Shown piece by piece: positions 43,560 through 50,862 of a DNA stretch of 64,000 nucleotides. The stretch spans positions 372,001-436,000 of the forward strand of contig BPGO01000001.1 in assembly GCA_026003075.1 (NCBI GenBank), in the 5' to 3' direction. Under the pieces are notes generated by a model that saw nothing but the letters and a program-made list of their open reading frames with translations, was not told the origin of the DNA and made no database searches. The first letter of the stretch is position 1. Each line of letters starts with the position of its first letter. A program made the position numbers and the translations under genes. Source of the stretch: Fimbriimonadales bacterium (GTDB lineage: Bacteria > Armatimonadota > Fimbriimonadia > Fimbriimonadales > GBS-DC).

Positions 43560-44041
43560 AGCCAACCCAGCACCCAGCCTGCCAGCACATCGGACGGATA
43601 ATGCACCCCGATGTACACGCGCGACACCCCCACCAGCACAGGCAACCAAAATAGCGAAAGCAACGCCTTGCGCCCCCAGACCGCCGTCGCAACACCCACC
43701 ACCGCGCTCATGTTCGCCGCATGAGCCGACGGGAACGACCCCGAAGTCAAATCCCCAGTAATCGCGTCGATCGGCAGCGCAACGCACGGACGCTCACGCC
43801 CGACCCACGCCTTCAACACATCACAGGTCTCATTGGTGAGAATCAGCATCGGAATCAGCCACAAGGCAAACGCCCGCGCCTTGCCCCCACGCCATAAAAG
43901 ATACATCCAAAGGAGCAACACGCCTATCCGACCCGGGGTCGTCTTGAGCGCGTCCGAGAAGAAAATCATAATCGGCGTGAGCCAATCCGAACGCCACCCT
44001 TCAAATATCCAATAGAACAGCCGCGTATCCCATTCCAGCAT
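43466..44041 (-). CDS. PAP2-family membrane phosphatase
   Basis: 191-aa membrane phosphatase of the undecaprenyl-pyrophosphate/PgpB type. Five to six helices and the three family motifs: KAWVGRERPC (KxxxxxxRP), SGSFPSAHAAN (PSGH-like, here PSAH) and SRVYIGVHYPSDVLAG (SRxxxxxHxxxD). It likely recycles lipid carriers. ATG 44041 is 5 nt from the end of purM on the same strand. The C-terminal 30 residues (ending RRRSTPSASSSDSGGV) are encoded antisense to smc and add a Ser-rich tail. Confidence 0.9.
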   Translation of the reverse strand: MLEWDTRLFYWIFEGWRSDWLTPIMIFFSDALKTTPGRIGVLLLWMYLLWRGGKARAFALWLIPMLILTNETCDVLKAWVGRERPCVALPIDAITGDLTSGSFPSAHAANMSAVVGVATAVWGRKALLSLFWLPVLVGVSRVYIGVHYPSDVLAGWVLGWLYGWGAVSLAGWIIARRRSTPSASSSDSGGV

Positions 44042-44045
44042 TGCT

Positions 44046-45080
44046 TCAGATAATCTGCACCTCGCGTGAGCCGCGCTGCACCTCGCCAATCAACCACGCC
44101 TGCTCCCCCGAAATCTGCAAACTGGTCAGCACATCCTGCGCACGCTCCCGCGCCACGACGAGAACGAACCCGATCCCCATATTGAACACGCGGAACATCT
44201 CAGCGTCGGGTACATTCCCCAACTGTTGAATGAGCGTAAACAGGGGCGGCACTTCCCAACTGCGACGGTCAATCACGACGCGCATATCGCTGGGCAACGC
44301 GCGCGGGATATTGTCATAAAAACCACCTCCCGTGATATGCGCCATGCCGTGAACGGTTTCGCCCTCCAGCAAGGGCAAAACCGCGTTCAGATACGGGCGG
44401 TGGGGCTGCAGCAACGCCTCGCCCAAAGTCATCCCCACCTCGGGCAGTGGCTCGTCCAGACGCATATTCGCCAGGTCAAAAAACACGCGCCGCGCCAGCG
44501 TGTAGCCGTTCGTATGCAATCCGTTGGAAGCGATTCCGATTACCGCGTCGCCGGCCTGAACGCGGCTGGGGGTCGGTATCTGCTGAAACTCCGCCAGCCC
44601 CACGATACACCCCGCCACATCCACCTCACCCGGCAGATACACATCGGGCATTTCGGCGGTTTCGCCCCCCAACAGCACAATCCCCAACTGTTGGCACAAC
44701 TCCGCCGCGCCCTCCACCACCTCCTGCAGCACCTGCGGTTCCAACTTCGACATCGCCAGATAGTCCAAAAAGAAAAGGGGCTTCGCCGCCTGCACCAGCA
44801 AGTCGTTCACCCCATGCGCCACAAGGTCATAGCCCAACACGCGGTACTGTCCCATCATGCGCGCCACACGCACCTTCGTGCCCACCCCATCGATGCTCGC
44901 CACAATCACCGGCTGCCGATAACCGCTCACATCCAACGCCATCATCCCGCTAAACGAACCCATCTGCGACAATACAGCTGGCGTGAAGGTGCGATGCACA
45001 CTCTCCTTGATACTCTCCAGCGCGCGGTTCATCGCATCGATATCGACGCCCGCATCCCGATAAGTAAACTCCTCTGGCAT
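44046..45080 (-). CDS. purM: Phosphoribosylformylglycinamidine cyclo-ligase
   Basis: 344-aa AIR synthetase, fifth step of purine synthesis. Start EEFTYRDAGVDIDAMNRALE fits the family; then IVASIDGVGTKVRVARMMG, YDLVAHGVNDLLVQAAKPLF, LGGETAEMPDVYLPGEVDV and AHITGGGFYDNIPRALP. ATG 45080 is 6 nt from TATACT (minus strand 45087-45092) with no ribosome site, so leaderless. It is followed in the same direction by the PAP2 gene. Confidence 0.96.
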   Translation of the reverse strand: MPEEFTYRDAGVDIDAMNRALESIKESVHRTFTPAVLSQMGSFSGMMALDVSGYRQPVIVASIDGVGTKVRVARMMGQYRVLGYDLVAHGVNDLLVQAAKPLFFLDYLAMSKLEPQVLQEVVEGAAELCQQLGIVLLGGETAEMPDVYLPGEVDVAGCIVGLAEFQQIPTPSRVQAGDAVIGIASNGLHTNGYTLARRVFFDLANMRLDEPLPEVGMTLGEALLQPHRPYLNAVLPLLEGETVHGMAHITGGGFYDNIPRALPSDMRVVIDRRSWEVPPLFTLIQQLGNVPDAEMFRVFNMGIGFVLVVARERAQDVLTSLQISGEQAWLIGEVQRGSREVQII

Positions 45081-45086
45081 AGCGTG

Positions 45087-45092
45087 AGTATA
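45087..45092 (-). promoter_or_regulatory. Predicted -10 of purM (leaderless)
   Basis: GGTATACT on the minus strand with 6 nt between the hexamer and the ATG. Confidence 0.6.
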
Positions 45093-45216
45093 CCCCGCCC
45101 CCATGCAGGAACGGGTGAAGCACTCCTATCCCCGGCTGGAGTTGAAACGCACAATTTTTTTCCCAATCCAAAGCGCCATCCTCACCCGCGAACTCGTTGA
45201 GCAACTCGCGCGTGAA

Positions 45217-45855
45217 TCAGTTCACCGCCTTCGCCCACTCCTCAAGGTAGACTTTACGCTGCTGCTCTGGATAGTCTTTCATCAGGCGGATTATCTTTAA
45301 GTAGAAATCAGGATCCTCCGTAAGCTCTTCCCAGAATGCCTGACCTGAGACGACGCGATATCGTCGCTGTTGCGTCGGCTGCGTAGACCTTCTACCATAG
45401 GAACACCCTAAAACAGGGTCGTACTGCTTACCCAACCGCTGAAGATGTTGTCTCAACCGTCTGTAAAGCTCTTGAAATTCGTCATTCATTCGCGCCGTTT
45501 GGCTTGAATTAAACACATTCGGTCCCGACTTGACGGCAATTGCTTTATAACTTTTTTCGGTTTCCACTTCCAAGTCAACTCCTTTTGCACTGGATTTATG
45601 TCCACGGCTTATTGCCAACGCCAGTGGCTCTACAAAGGCATCACCAAAGATAGTCTCGTCAGATGCTTGGGTATGGAGTTGAAGTAAATATTCCACCAAC
45701 TCTGCCGCTGTACGCAGCCCTATCGCCCGCAGGAGGTAAGGATTTTTACGCTTGAGTACTTGTTTGAGGCTGAGAGTACTCAAATTGCGTATGCGACGCT
45801 CATAGAAGGCATCAAGACACTTCTTGACGAGTTGTTCTAACTCATTTGGGTCCAT
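45217..45855 (-). CDS. Type II restriction endonuclease, PmeII-like
   Basis: 212-aa nuclease partner of the adjacent methylase. From memory it resembles the PmeII family: VLKRKNPYLLRAIGLRTAAE, the region ETIFGDAFVEPLALAIS, then KGVDLEVETEKSYKAIAVKS, which supplies the PD-(D/E)xK-type Asp and Lys (GVDLE, AVKSG), and GPNVFNSSQTARMNDEF. ATG 45855 is chosen because GGAG lies 6 nt upstream; it overlaps the methylase stop by 14 nt. Base composition is visibly more A+T-rich than neighbouring genes, which fits horizontal transfer. The recognition sequence is unknown. Confidence 0.82.
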   Translation of the reverse strand: MDPNELEQLVKKCLDAFYERRIRNLSTLSLKQVLKRKNPYLLRAIGLRTAAELVEYLLQLHTQASDETIFGDAFVEPLALAISRGHKSSAKGVDLEVETEKSYKAIAVKSGPNVFNSSQTARMNDEFQELYRRLRQHLQRLGKQYDPVLGCSYGRRSTQPTQQRRYRVVSGQAFWEELTEDPDFYLKIIRLMKDYPEQQRKVYLEEWAKAVN

Positions 45856-46735
45856 ACGACACTCCATCCTCAGCAAAGGTATACAGGTTCGGCAAAGCGT
45901 TCTCCTTCGTAATTCGCTCTTCCGCAAGGCGGACATATTCTTCCTTGACCTCGATGCCGATATAACGGCGGTCGAGGCGTACACAAGCCACCGCCGTGGT
46001 TCCAGAACCCATGAAAGGGTCTAACACCAAATCGCCTGGCTCCGTGAAGAGTTTGATAAACCATGCAGGGAGATCCACAGGAAAAGTCGCCGCATGGTAA
46101 CGGTTGTAGCATTCGGTTGCCATATGGAGTACGTTGGTTGGATAGGCATATTCGCGTCCAATCCAGTTCGCGACGCGCTTTCCGAACCCGCTCCCTGCTT
46201 GGGAATTGAACCGATAGAGATCGTTCGGGTTGAGTTTCTTGAGTCGTTCGTGGCGCCACTCGCCCATCGGCACCATAACGGCTTCCTGAAACATTTTAAA
46301 CTGTTTCTGCTTAGTAAAGTGGAGTAAGCGTTCCCACGCATCGCGGAACCGATTGGGCCACTTGCCCGGATAACAGTTCTTTTTATGCCAAATGTATTCC
46401 TCCGTCCAGAGCCAGCCTTGTTCACGCATCGCCAAAATCAGGTGCAGCACATACGGATGCCGCTCGCCGTTGACCACGCGCTCCTTGATATTGAGAATAA
46501 ACGACCCTGTCGGCTTCAATATCCGCTTGAGCTCCGCGGCTATCGGCAAAAACCATTCCACATAGTGATCGGGATGCACTCCCCCGTAGACCTGTTTGCG
46601 CTGGTCCGCGTAAGGCGGCGAGGTGACAATCAAATCGACACAGGCGTCGGGCAACCGGGGCAGAACCTCCCGACAATCGCCCCACAATATACGATTCAAG
46701 AAAGGCGTCAGACTGGCTCCCTCATGCGTGGACAT
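45842..46735 (-). CDS. DNA methyltransferase of the type II R-M system (probable m4C, beta class)
   Basis: 297-aa SAM-dependent DNA methylase protecting host DNA from the adjacent nuclease. Motif order is catalytic first: VDLIVTSPPYADQRKQVYGG (SPPY, usually N4-cytosine), then the SAM site GDLVLDPFMGSGTTAVACVR. That order is beta class. The target-recognition region lies between (about 110-225). The nuclease start is nested in its 3' end. GGTATACT is 9 nt before ATG 46735, so the leader is at most 2-3 nt. Confidence 0.92.
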   Translation of the reverse strand: MSTHEGASLTPFLNRILWGDCREVLPRLPDACVDLIVTSPPYADQRKQVYGGVHPDHYVEWFLPIAAELKRILKPTGSFILNIKERVVNGERHPYVLHLILAMREQGWLWTEEYIWHKKNCYPGKWPNRFRDAWERLLHFTKQKQFKMFQEAVMVPMGEWRHERLKKLNPNDLYRFNSQAGSGFGKRVANWIGREYAYPTNVLHMATECYNRYHAATFPVDLPAWFIKLFTEPGDLVLDPFMGSGTTAVACVRLDRRYIGIEVKEEYVRLAEERITKENALPNLYTFAEDGVSYGPK

Positions 46736-46744
46736 ACCCTATGG

Positions 46745-46750
46745 AGTATA
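46745..46750 (-). promoter_or_regulatory. Predicted -10 of the R-M operon
   Basis: GGTATACT on the minus strand with 9 nt to the methylase ATG. No controller-protein box was recognised. Confidence 0.5.
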
Positions 46751-46826
46751 CCTTGTGTTTCTGCACGCACGGAGCGTCTGTTAGGCAGCCTCGAATAGGG
46801 TATATACCTATCTTGGAGGGATCACA

Positions 46827-47294
46827 ATGACACACTACCACTTGCCTTCGCTGAGCGAAATACGCACACGCTTACATCCTATACGCCATGTTGTGCATGA
46901 ACGGAATAAGCAACTTTCACCCATGAATAAACTCGCGCTGCTTGTCACCAAGCGGGTCGGCACGATGGGGTTTTTCTTTATAATTGCAGGCTGGAGCGCG
47001 TTCTGGCTGAGCTGGAACCTGCTGGCGCCTTCGGCGTGGCGGTTCGATCCACCCCCAGGATTTGTGCTGTGGCTCTTTATCTCGAACCTAATTCAGATTC
47101 TGCTGATGCCTCTATTGATGGTCGGGCAAAATGTGCTGAACATCGATTCGGAGCTTCGCGCTCAAGCAGACTACGAGGTAAACTTGAAAGCCGAACAGTA
47201 TATCGAAGCAATAATCCAACATCTGGAGCATCAAAACGAGCTCTTGAACCAGATTTTACAGCGTTTGCCTGCGGCGAAGAAGGAACACTCATGA
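46827..47294 (+). CDS. DUF1003 membrane protein
   Basis: 155-aa protein with two transmembrane helices (GTMGFFFIIAGWSAFWLSWN and PPGFVLWLFISNLIQILLMP) and the family-typical tail ending in MVGQNVLNIDSELRAQADYE. A C-terminal helix follows. Function unknown; relatives are small envelope proteins. GGAGGG precedes the ATG. Its stop overlaps the deacetylase start (ATGA). Confidence 0.85.
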   Translation: MTHYHLPSLSEIRTRLHPIRHVVHERNKQLSPMNKLALLVTKRVGTMGFFFIIAGWSAFWLSWNLLAPSAWRFDPPPGFVLWLFISNLIQILLMPLLMVGQNVLNIDSELRAQADYEVNLKAEQYIEAIIQHLEHQNELLNQILQRLPAAKKEHS

Positions 47295-48100
47295 GTGTTG
47301 GGCGTTGTGTGAGCGTGATGATAATGCTTGTCGCCCTTTCGGGATGTCGTGAGGCGGGGCGGGAAAGCGCCGCGCCCCCCCACGCCGACTCGCCGTATGT
47401 GGCGCGCGCCGAAAAGGAGGTCTATAAAGCGTTCGCTGAGCTGCAACGACAAGATGACGCAGAGCGTAAACAGGGACTGGCTGTGCGCAAGCTGCTGCGC
47501 GGCGATCCCCAGCGCAAGTGGATTGCGCTCACCTTCGACGACGGTCCGCACCCCGACTATACGCCACGCTTAGTGGAAATCTTGAAACGCTACAAGGTAA
47601 AAGCCACCTTTTTCGTGGTCGGAAAGATGGCGGAACAGTACCCCGACTTGGTGCGCCTCCTGTACCAAGAAGGACATGCCATCGGCAATCACACCTACCA
47701 TCATGTTAATCTGACCCGCTTGGAGGCGGAGCAGATTGCTGTGGAGATTAAGGCATGTGGCGAAGTGATCCAGAGCCTTACAGGACACGCACCCCACCTA
47801 TTCCGTCCTCCCGGGGGCGATTACAACCCAACCGTAGCGGAAATCGCCAACGCGTTGGGGTACTGGCTGATTCTTTGGACCGATGACCCGGGCGACTACG
47901 CCCGCCCCAACGAAGCGATTCTCAAACAGCGCGTATTAGACCAACTCAGCAACGGCGGGATTATCCTGCTGCACGACGGGGTCCCTGAGACAATCGACCT
48001 ACTGCCCCAGCTGCTGGACTACCTCAAACGAGAGGGATATGAAGTCGTGCTGGTGGATAGGATGTTATCGAGCGAGCAGCCCCACTCCGCCAATCGCTAA
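47291..48100 (+). CDS. Polysaccharide deacetylase lipoprotein
   Basis: 269-aa NodB-type (CE4) deacetylase. The N-terminus is a lipoprotein signal (VMIMLVALSGC). The domain shows all motifs: WIALTFDDGPHPDYTPRLVE (general base and metal Asp), GNHTYHHVNLTRL (HxxxH zinc site), LFRPPGGDYNPTVAEIANAL and GIILLHDGVPETIDLL. It removes acetyl groups from peptidoglycan or an exported polysaccharide, anchored to a membrane. The longer frame from 47036 is inside the DUF1003 gene. Confidence 0.93.
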   Translation: MSVGRCVSVMIMLVALSGCREAGRESAAPPHADSPYVARAEKEVYKAFAELQRQDDAERKQGLAVRKLLRGDPQRKWIALTFDDGPHPDYTPRLVEILKRYKVKATFFVVGKMAEQYPDLVRLLYQEGHAIGNHTYHHVNLTRLEAEQIAVEIKACGEVIQSLTGHAPHLFRPPGGDYNPTVAEIANALGYWLILWTDDPGDYARPNEAILKQRVLDQLSNGGIILLHDGVPETIDLLPQLLDYLKREGYEVVLVDRMLSSEQPHSANR

Positions 48101-48331
48101 GGAGGTCCGCACTCACGAACCATAACCCCCCAAGCACCGATTCTGTGTTCGGATGCGCGTCCATCCACACGCCAATGCTGAAACAAGAGGTTCTGGCACA
48201 AAAATTGCTATGCGCTACATTACATCAGACTCGGAAATGTCCGTTTTGGAGAGAAATCTGAGTCATGATGTATATGAGATGCTTCTTCTTGGGGGACATC
48301 TCTAAATTCACTCTACAATGGAGGTCTAACT
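48101..48331. other. PEP-CTERM gene upstream region
   Basis: 230 bases without a gene. It holds a consensus sigma-54 promoter (48194-48209) and a leader of about 110 nt with two weak dyads (GACTC/GAGTC at about 48228-48263, and GAGATG/CATCTC at about 48275-48302). GGAGG lies 7-8 nt before ATG 48332. Confidence 0.6.
48194..48209 (+). promoter_or_regulatory. Sigma-54 (-24/-12) promoter
   Basis: TGGCAC-AAAAA-TTGCT matches the sigma-54 consensus TGGCACN5TTGCW fully, with the GG and GC doublets 10 nt apart as required. It predicts transcription from about 48220 by RpoN with an activator. It is the only such site I noticed in the window, and PEP-CTERM genes are known sigma-54 targets in several phyla. 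Confidence 0.8.
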
Positions 48332-49038
48332 ATGCATCTGCGAACAATCATGAGCGCTCTTGCGCTGAGAGGATTGACCCTTGCGCTGATAGTGTCAGGT
48401 CTGGGAGTTTCAGCGAGACTTGCCTCCGCAAGCCCCGTCAACTTCCAGATGTATGTGTCCGCCGATGACGACTTTGATCTGTATACGGGCAATGCGGCTG
48501 GGGCATCCACCCTTGTCGCCAACCACAACGGCGGCTGGACCACCCCCTACTTCTATTCCCTAACGCTCCAGGTGAACGATTATATCTACATTCCTGCGAT
48601 GGATCTCGCCGCAGGAAGGTGGGGCTTAGGCGGCTACACCAGTACGGACGGCGGAGCCACATGGACGCCTATCCTCCCCAACTCCCCCAACTGGGAAGTC
48701 GTCTATGTAGACAGCCCAGGATTTGGAGGTTCGCCGAATAACCCAGTGATGAATCTCGCTACTTTGAACGCGGTCATTGCGAATGCGAACGCGAACAACC
48801 TCTGGGTCGCGCCCGTGGCAGGTACGGCGTACTGCTGGTTATGGCTTGCCTAATTTTTACGCTGGGTCGTCCTTCCCTGCGCTGGGTTGTATTTGGACTG
48901 AACCTTCCTGGAACGCGCACCCAGGAGGCTTACATGCGGGTGGTCTTTCGCTATAAGGTGGTGCCTGAACCAGCGAGTATGCTGGCGTTAGGCGCAGGTC
49001 TGGCAGGGTTGGTTGGATTGCGTCGTCGCCGCGCATAG
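48332..49038 (+). pseudogene. PEP-CTERM exported protein broken by two frameshifts
   Basis: Frame 1 from ATG 48332 gives a signal peptide (LTLALIVSGLGVSARLASAS) and a beta-rich domain (NFQMYVSADDDFDLYTGNAA, then GGWTTPYFYSLTLQVNDYIY) up to YCWL at about 48840. One extra T there moves the meaning to YGLPNFYAGSSFPALGCIWT and beyond. A second extra base at about 48944 leads to FRYKVVPEPASMLALGAGLA and GLVGLRRRRA, a textbook PEP-CTERM tail: VPEP, hydrophobic helix, Arg cluster. The intact product (about 234 aa) would be cut and sorted by an exosortase. Sigma-54 promoter before, strong terminator after. Confidence 0.85.
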
Positions 49039-49107
49039 CCCGCGCTATCGCGTTACTCAACCTGCGATTGGTTCATACACACGCGCCTTCTACGGAAGGA
49101 GCTGACA

Positions 49108-49144
49108 GGGGCAGACCTACGGGTCAGCCCCCTATCATTTTTTT
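49108..49144 (+). terminator. Terminator of the PEP-CTERM gene
   Basis: Stem GGGGC-A-GACC / GGTC-A-GCCCC (49108-49117, 49122-49131) with tetraloop TACG and an A/A mismatch, followed by CTATCA and seven T. It lies 70 nt past the PEP-CTERM stop. Confidence 0.85.
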
Positions 49145-49187
49145 CAACACCTAGGGCGCCATATGCATGATCGCCTCCCCCAATAGG

Positions 49188-49193
49188 TATACT
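49188..49193 (+). promoter_or_regulatory. Predicted -10 of the sulfurtransferase gene
   Basis: GGTATACT, then GGAGG at 49202-49206 and ATG 49214: a short normal leader. Confidence 0.55.
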
Positions 49194-49213
49194 ATCCAGT
49201 CGGAGGCTGGGCT

Positions 49214-50089
49214 ATGCAAACGGTTCTCGTTTCTACCGACTGGGTTCAGGAGCATCTGAACGATTCGAATATCCGCCTCGTCGAGGTGGATGTGGATACG
49301 GCGGCGTATGAGCAAGGACACATTCCCGGTGCGATTGGGCTAAACTGGCAGATTCAGTTGCAAGACCCTGTGCGGCGCGACATCCCTTCCAAAGCGCAGT
49401 TGGAATCTACTTTGGGCGGGCTGGGCGTAAGCGATAAACACACCATCGTACTGTACGGGGACAATAATAACTGGTTCGCGGCGTTCGCATTCTGGGTGCT
49501 GAAACTATACGGGCATGAGGATGTGCGCCTTATGGACGGCGGACGCAAAAAGTGGCTCGCGGAAGGACGCCCCATCACGAAGGAAGTGCCGAACTACCCA
49601 CCCACAGAGTACCATGCGAAGGAGCCAGACCTGTCATTACGAGCCTTCTTCCCCCAGGTACTGGAGAGTCTGAACCGTCCAGAGGTTGCGCTGGTCGATG
49701 TGCGCTCGCCCCAGGAATACACCGGCGAGCTGATTGCGCCCCCCGGGCTGATGGAGACCGCCCAACGCGGTGGACATATCCCAGGCGCACGGAACATCCC
49801 CTGGGCGCAGGCGGTGCGTGAGGATGGGACTTTCAAGTCGCCTGAGGAGCTGCGTGCCCTCTATGAAGCTCAAGGAATCACGCCCGATAAGCAAATCATC
49901 GCCTACTGCCGAATTGGGGAGCGATCCTCGCATACTTGGTTCGTATTGAAATACCTCCTGGGCTATCCGAATGTGCGCAACTACGATGGCAGCTGGACGG
50001 AATGGGGCAACATCGTGGGGGCGCCCATTGAGCGCGAAGCCCCCACCCACTCCCATGGCGGTGGTAGCACAGCGCCATGCCCACAATAA
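49214..50089 (+). CDS. Tandem-rhodanese sulfurtransferase
   Basis: 291-aa thiosulfate or 3-mercaptopyruvate sulfurtransferase. The inactive N-terminal rhodanese domain ([20 protein letters not shown]) is followed by the catalytic one with Cys232 in [20 protein letters not shown]. The loop CRIGERS is of the thiosulfate type; mercaptopyruvate enzymes usually have CG[ST]G. The tail [12 protein letters not shown] carries an extra Cys. It moves sulfane sulfur in the cytoplasm (no signal peptide). Confidence 0.94.
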   Translation: MQTVLVSTDWVQEHLNDSNIRLVEVDVDTAAYEQGHIPGAIGLNWQIQLQDPVRRDIPSKAQLESTLGGLGVSDKHTIVLYGDNNNWFAAFAFWVLKLYGHEDVRLMDGGRKKWLAEGRPITKEVPNYPPTEYHAKEPDLSLRAFFPQVLESLNRPEVALVDVRSPQEYTGELIAPPGLMETAQRGGHIPGARNIPWAQAVREDGTFKSPEELRALYEAQGITPDKQIIAYCRIGERSSHTWFVLKYLLGYPNVRNYDGSWTEWGNIVGAPIEREAPTHSHGGGSTAPCPQ

Positions 50090-50092
50090 TTG

Positions 50093-50608
50093 ATGAACAC
50101 CATGACCAAGAAACTCTACCTCTATACCGATGGCTCGTCGTTAGGCAATCCCGGCTCGGCTGGGATTGCCTACCTGCTCAAAGACGAGACGGGAACGACT
50201 GTTAAGTCGGGGCATCAGGCGATAGGCAACGCCACCAACAATCAAGCAGAGTATTACGCCTTGCTGAAAGGGCTGGAAGCCGCCCTCGAATCGGGCGCCC
50301 AAGAACTGGAATGGTTCTCCGACAGCCAGCTGCTGGTGAACCAATGGGCTGGCGCCTACCAAATCAAAGACCCCAAACTACGCCAACTGATGCAAAACGC
50401 GAAAGCGCTCGCATGCGGAATTAAAGTCATTCCGCATGCCGTGCCGCGCAACAGTTTGCCCGAAATGGAGCAAGTGGACGCCATGGCGCGTCAGAAAGCG
50501 ATGGACGCCGCGAAAAAGCGTCCATCTGCGAAAAGCTCTTCCTCTGCGAAAACGCCTGCATCGACGAAAAAGCGTTCCTCGCGCAAGCGTCCGCGTACCG
50601 ATTCATGA
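50093..50608 (+). CDS. RNase HI-family protein with basic tail
   Basis: 171-aa protein. Residues 1-130 are an RNase H domain of the short bacterial type: LYLYTDGSSLGNPGSAGIAY (first Asp), ATNNQAEYYALLKGLEAALE (Glu), EWFSDSQLLVNQWAGAYQIK (second Asp). The expected fourth acidic residue may be in MEQVDAMA. It would cut RNA in RNA-DNA hybrids. The last 40 residues are Lys, Ser and Ala repeats (KKRPSAKSSSSAKTPASTKK), a disordered basic tail likely to bind nucleic acid. ATG 50093 or 50102 may be the start; it lies 3 nt after the sulfurtransferase stop. Confidence 0.9.
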   Translation: MNTMTKKLYLYTDGSSLGNPGSAGIAYLLKDETGTTVKSGHQAIGNATNNQAEYYALLKGLEAALESGAQELEWFSDSQLLVNQWAGAYQIKDPKLRQLMQNAKALACGIKVIPHAVPRNSLPEMEQVDAMARQKAMDAAKKRPSAKSSSSAKTPASTKKRSSRKRPRTDS

Positions 50609-50663
50609 ACGAGCATTTTTAGGCGCACCCCGAAGACGATTATCGGTACTGCGTAAGCTATCC

Positions 50664-50765
50664 CCCCTCTCCCACGCTGTGCACGAGGAGTAAGTGCAAG
50701 CACTCCAACACCCCAAGCGCAGGACACTCCTCTCTCCCACGCTGTGGGAGAGGGACAAGGGGTGA
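50664..50765. repeat. Dispersed palindromic repeat (two partial copies)
   Basis: Two copies of CCTCTCCCACGCTGTG (from about 50667 and 50730). The second forms a perfect hairpin CTCTCCCAC-GCT-GTGGGAGAG (50732-50752) followed by GGACAAGGGGTGAGGGT. Its minus-strand translation gives LTPCPSPTAWERG, a phrase typical of a very common intergenic repeat in bacteria. It could also act as a terminator-like structure, but has no T-tract. Confidence 0.6.
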
Positions 50766-50820
50766 GGGTAATCAAACTTCCTGAGTGCGTGTGCCCATCC
50801 GTGAGACACACCCCATCAGG

Positions 50821-50826
50821 TACACT
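50821..50826 (+). promoter_or_regulatory. Predicted -10 of rng
   Basis: GGTACACT. Transcription from about 50833 would start downstream of the in-frame GTG codons at 50785 and 50791, excluding them as starts. Confidence 0.5.
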
Positions 50827-50862
50827 TATGCCGAAAGAATCGCTTGCAGCAGGAGGTGTGCT

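Larger units (their letters stand above)
50609..50862. other. Intergenic region with dispersed repeat and rng promoter
   Basis: It holds the palindromic repeat at about 50664-50765 and, after it, a GGTACACT element (hexamer 50821-50826) and AGGAGG (50851-50856) for rng. Confidence 0.6.

Noticed and set aside
44226-45200. 324-codon plus-strand frame opposite purM
   Set aside because: His- and Gln-rich antisense of purM that also crosses the purM promoter.
48265-48468. 67-codon frame in the PEP-CTERM leader
   Set aside because: No ribosome site; it overlaps the real start of the PEP-CTERM protein in another frame and has no protein-like features.
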